A stretch of DNA of 9,369 bases from JAGTVG01 sp964389805 (GTDB taxonomy: Bacteria; Bacteroidota; Bacteroidia; Cytophagales; Cyclobacteriaceae). The DNA lies in contig CAYMFU010000071.1 of assembly GCA_964389805.1 (NCBI GenBank), positions 1 to 9,369 of the forward strand, in the 5' to 3' direction. Below are positions 6,574-9,369 of the stretch, piece by piece (the first letter of the stretch is position 1; each line of letters begins with the position of its first letter). The notes under the pieces are model-generated. The model ran no database searches. It was not told the origin of the DNA and saw only the letters and a program-made list of their open reading frames with translations. The position numbers and the translations under genes are program-made.

Positions 6574-7845
6574 ATGAAAGTTGACGTATTATTAGGTCTT
6601 CAGTGGGGAGATGAAGGGAAGGGGAAAATTGTTGATTACCTGGCTCCTAAATATGATGTAGTAGCCCGGTTTCAGGGAGGGCCAAATGCTGGCCACACCC
6701 TTGAGTTTGATGGGATAAAACATGTATTACATCAAATTCCTTCCGGAATATTCAGGGATGACATCAAGAATTACATTGGAAATGGTGTCGTTCTTGATCT
6801 GGTGATCCTGAGAAAAGAGATTGAAGCCCTTTTCAAGTATAACCTTAAGCCTGTTGATAATCTATTTATTTCGAAAAAAACTCAACTCATACTCCCTACA
6901 CACCGTTTGCTGGACGCAGCATATGAAAAGTTGAAAGGGAAAAACAAAATAGGATCTACGTTAAAAGGGATAGGTCCGGCATACCAGGATAAAGTGGCAA
7001 GGATTGGCTTAAGGGTCGGCGATATATTACGAACCGATTTTGAAGATAGGTATGAGAAATTGAGCAAAAAACATGAGGGCCTTCTGAATTCTCTGGATTT
7101 CGATTATGACCTCACTGAGCTGAAAAAGGAATTTTATGATGCTGTAGAATTTATAAAAGAATATAAGCTTGTTGATGGAGAGTATTTTATTTCATCTCAA
7201 CTTAAAAATAACAAATCCGTTATTGCAGAAGGTGCCCAGGGTTCATTGCTGGATATCGATTTTGGGAACTATCCATTTGTAACCAGTTCAAATACAACGG
7301 CAGCTGGTGCAGCTATAGGTTTAGGAATAGCTCCTTCATTGCTTGGCCATGTATTTGGCATATTTAAAGCATACTGTACCCGGGTAGGCAGCGGACCATT
7401 CCCAACAGAGCTCCTGAATGATCTGGGTGAAAAATTACGAGCTGAGGGACATGAATATGGAGCTACAACGGGTAGGCCAAGAAGATGTGGATGGCTTGAT
7501 CTGCCAGCCCTGAAATATGCAATAATGATCAATGGTGTATCAAAGCTGTTTATGATGAAGGCCGATGTCCTGAGTGGCATGGATAATATATTTGTATGTA
7601 CCAGTTATAAACTTCCAGATGGCGGCATCACAGAAGAAATACCATATGAAATCAATGATATAAAAATTGAACCACAAATGATCGAATTTGACAGCTGGCC
7701 TGAAATTGGGAACACAACCGAATATTCATCTTTACCTGGTAACCTGAGAGATTACGTGGATTATCTGGAAAAAGAATTGAAAGTACCCATAGAAATTGTT
7801 TCTACCGGCCCGGACAGGAAAAATACGGTCCTGAGAAATTCCTGA
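6574..7845 (+). CDS. purA: Adenylosuccinate synthetase PurA
   Basis: PurA joins IMP and aspartate using GTP to form adenylosuccinate, the first committed step to AMP. At 423 residues it is full length. The signature QWGDEGKGK (10-18) carries the catalytic Asp13, and His41 lies in NAGHT, both at the E. coli positions. GIGPAYQDKVAR (132-143) follows a slightly unusual GSTLK where GTTGK or GTTGR is typical; Thr129 is kept. EGAQGSLLDID (219-229), TSSNTTAAG (237-245), the aspartate loop ATTGRPRR (297-304) and the guanine-binding STGPDRK (410-416) are all present. The gene lies 52 bases after the STAS gene and 31 before the M48 peptidase gene, with an A-rich leader and no clear Shine-Dalgarno sequence. 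Sharing a block with rel is meaningful because (p)ppGpp inhibits this enzyme in E. coli. Confidence 0.98.
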   Translation: MKVDVLLGLQWGDEGKGKIVDYLAPKYDVVARFQGGPNAGHTLEFDGIKHVLHQIPSGIFRDDIKNYIGNGVVLDLVILRKEIEALFKYNLKPVDNLFISKKTQLILPTHRLLDAAYEKLKGKNKIGSTLKGIGPAYQDKVARIGLRVGDILRTDFEDRYEKLSKKHEGLLNSLDFDYDLTELKKEFYDAVEFIKEYKLVDGEYFISSQLKNNKSVIAEGAQGSLLDIDFGNYPFVTSSNTTAAGAAIGLGIAPSLLGHVFGIFKAYCTRVGSGPFPTELLNDLGEKLRAEGHEYGATTGRPRRCGWLDLPALKYAIMINGVSKLFMMKADVLSGMDNIFVCTSYKLPDGGITEEIPYEINDIKIEPQMIEFDSWPEIGNTTEYSSLPGNLRDYVDYLEKELKVPIEIVSTGPDRKNTVLRNS

Positions 7846-7876
7846 ACATATTACTTACCAGATTTAAATATATAAG

Positions 7877-9121
7877 ATGAGTGCAGCAACCTTGATGATC
7901 ATCTTTTTGTTGATCATATTAATAGAGTTTGTTTTTGAAAAAGTGCTTGCATTTTTAAATTATCGAAGTTTGAAAGATAATTTGCCTGACAAGTTAAAGG
8001 GAATTTACGATGCGGAAAAATACAGCAAATCCATAGCTTACAACCGTGAAAATGCAAGATTTGGATTTATTACCTCAATAATCAGCTTTTTACTTATAGT
8101 GATTTTGATTATCACAGGTTTTTTTGGGACACTGGATGGCTGGATCAGGACTTTTATCGACAACGAGATCCTGATATCGCTTTTGTTTTTTGGGATCCTG
8201 TTTATTGCATCTGACGTTCTTAATACACCATTTTCTTTATATGACACCTTTGTGATTGAAGAAAAATATGGATTTAATAAGACTACGCCCAAAACCTATA
8301 TATTGGATAAACTGAAAGGCTATTTATTGGCTATTGTTATTGGAGGATTATTGATATCAGCCCTTCTCATGCTGATCCAGTTCATGGGACAGCATTTCTG
8401 GGTCTATTTCTGGATTATAATAGCGGCTTTTTCTGTTTTTATGAACATCTTTTATACCTCTCTGATCGTTCCCTTATTTAACAAATTGGTGCCACTTGAG
8501 AACGACGAATTAAAAGGAGCAATCCTGGCCTACAGCAAGGGTGTAAATTTTCCTCTGGATAATGTATTTATGATCGATGGTTCAAAACGTTCTACAAAGG
8601 CCAATGCCTATTTCTCCGGATTAGGAAAAAAGAAGAAAATAGTATTATTTGATACCCTTATAGAAAATCATAATACCGATGAATTAGTGGCTGTTTTAGC
8701 CCATGAAGTAGGTCATTATAAGAAAAAACATGTAATTATGGGCCTTATCAGTTCAATATTTCAGAGCGGAGTAATGCTGTTTATCATGTCCCTAATGATC
8801 TTCAATCCGTTGCTTTCTGAAGCATTTGGTGGAGGACAGTTAAGCATTCACCTGAACCTTTTAGCTTTTTTCATTCTTTTTTCACCCATATCTTCTTTAA
8901 CAGGGATTATCATGAACGTGATTTCCCGTAAAAACGAATTCGCTGCTGATAAATATGCCGCGATAACGTATAAATCGGAACCTCTGCAGGAAGCATTGAA
9001 AAAACTTTCGGTAAATAATCTGGGTAATTTAACGCCGCACCCCTGGTACGTTTTTGTTAATCATTCCCATCCGCCTTTATTGTCTAGGCTCGATGCATTG
9101 GAACTGTATAAATCCCCTTAA
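7877..9121 (+). CDS. Membrane M48 metallopeptidase, Ste24/CAAX-protease-like
   Basis: A 414-residue integral membrane zinc peptidase of family M48. The zinc motif HEVGH is at 276-280 (His276, Glu277, His280), and the third ligand is Glu354 in KNEFAADKYA. NAYFSGLGKKKKIVLFDTL before the active site and HPPLLSRLDAL near the end (398-408) are typical of the Ste24 branch, as is the long N-terminal region. Hydrophobic segments fall near residues 5-25, 64-84, 97-116, 147-170, 174-200, 287-309 and 325-347, so there are about seven membrane spans with the active site after the fifth. This architecture separates it from the shorter HtpX proteins. Bacteria do not normally prenylate proteins, so the CAAX name reflects family, not substrate; a membrane-protein quality-control role is a reasonable inference. 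It ends 10 bases before the MATE gene, suggesting co-transcription. Confidence 0.93.
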   Translation: MSAATLMIIFLLIILIEFVFEKVLAFLNYRSLKDNLPDKLKGIYDAEKYSKSIAYNRENARFGFITSIISFLLIVILIITGFFGTLDGWIRTFIDNEILISLLFFGILFIASDVLNTPFSLYDTFVIEEKYGFNKTTPKTYILDKLKGYLLAIVIGGLLISALLMLIQFMGQHFWVYFWIIIAAFSVFMNIFYTSLIVPLFNKLVPLENDELKGAILAYSKGVNFPLDNVFMIDGSKRSTKANAYFSGLGKKKKIVLFDTLIENHNTDELVAVLAHEVGHYKKKHVIMGLISSIFQSGVMLFIMSLMIFNPLLSEAFGGGQLSIHLNLLAFFILFSPISSLTGIIMNVISRKNEFAADKYAAITYKSEPLQEALKKLSVNNLGNLTPHPWYVFVNHSHPPLLSRLDALELYKSP

Positions 9122-9131
9122 TTTATTTCAA

Positions 9132-9369
9132 ATGATCGATAACAGGTATTTAAAACAATCCAGGATTACATTTCTTCTGGCATATCCTGTTATGCTCAGC
9201 CAGTTAGGTCAGATTCTGGTAGGGGTTTCCGATAGTGTTATGGTTGGTCAACTAGGTACAGCCCCCTTAGCCGGGGTTTCCTTAGGTAACAGCATTTTTA
9301 TTTTATTTCTCACCTTTGGAATTGGAATTTCCTTTGGCATTACTCCATTAGTCGCTAAGGCAGATGGCG
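9132..9369 (+). CDS. MATE-family efflux transporter, N-terminal part
   Basis: The frame is open from the ATG at 9132 to the window edge, giving 79 codons. The translation resembles the N-terminus of MATE (NorM-like) cation-coupled drug or metabolite exporters: a first membrane helix with LAYPVMLSQLGQILVGVSD, then SVMVGQLGTAPLAGVSLGN and a second hydrophobic segment ending in GIGISFGITPLVAKADG. These match the conserved opening of the family, in which LxxPVxxxxxxQxxxxxxDxxMVGxLG is typical. About five sixths of the protein lies outside the window. Substrate and coupling ion cannot be told. It follows the M48 gene by 10 bases. Confidence 0.93.
   Translation, partial: MIDNRYLKQSRITFLLAYPVMLSQLGQILVGVSDSVMVGQLGTAPLAGVSLGNSIFILFLTFGIGISFGITPLVAKADG

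Noticed and set aside
7269..7580. 103-codon minus-strand open frame inside purA
   Set aside because: It mirrors highly conserved PurA coding sequence; the composition is explained by the opposite strand.
1..9369. Mobile element, CRISPR array, defence island or recent transfer
   Set aside because: All genes are conserved housekeeping or common membrane functions in compact order; no long repeats, transposase motifs or integration scars were seen.

Overview
The window is a housekeeping stretch of a chromosome from a member of the Bacteroidota. Three things point there: the style of the proteins (ClpX, ClpP, trigger factor, a bifunctional Rel and Fur all look like Bacteroidota versions), the absence of clear Shine-Dalgarno sequences before most genes, and AT-rich intergenic DNA with at least one match to the TAnnTTTG -7 element of that phylum. 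A lower rank cannot be given safely from the sequence alone. I see no insertion sequence, phage gene, CRISPR array or toxin-antitoxin module, and no base-composition break suggesting recent transfer.

The left part is on the minus strand and reads, in transcription order, tRNA-Leu(UAG), tig, clpP, clpX. clpX runs off the left edge. It is a protein quality-control block: trigger factor receives nascent chains at the ribosome, and ClpX unfolds substrates and feeds them to the ClpP peptidase. A hairpin followed by a T-rich stretch lies after the tRNA, and a convincing intrinsic terminator lies between tig and clpP. clpP and clpX are only 11 bases apart and probably form one transcript separate from tig.

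Between the tRNA and the next gene is a divergent intergenic region of 188 bases (3221-3408). It holds a likely tRNA promoter and a small dyad.

The right part is on the plus strand: a RelA/SpoT-type (p)ppGpp synthetase-hydrolase, a Fur-family regulator, a single-domain STAS protein, purA, a membrane M48 (Ste24-like) metallopeptidase, and the first 79 codons of a MATE transporter cut by the right edge. Gaps are 86, 15, 52, 31 and 10 bases, and I see no strong terminator among them, so much of the block may be co-transcribed. Rel and PurA are linked by biology as well as position: Rel consumes GTP/GDP, and (p)ppGpp is a known inhibitor of adenylosuccinate synthetase in other bacteria.

No undescribed system stands out. 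The most unusual point is the Fur-family protein, which has lost both CxxC motifs of the usual structural zinc site. Others are a lone STAS antagonist with no partner kinase or phosphatase in view, a TTG start for tig, and compact terminator/promoter junctions on the minus strand.
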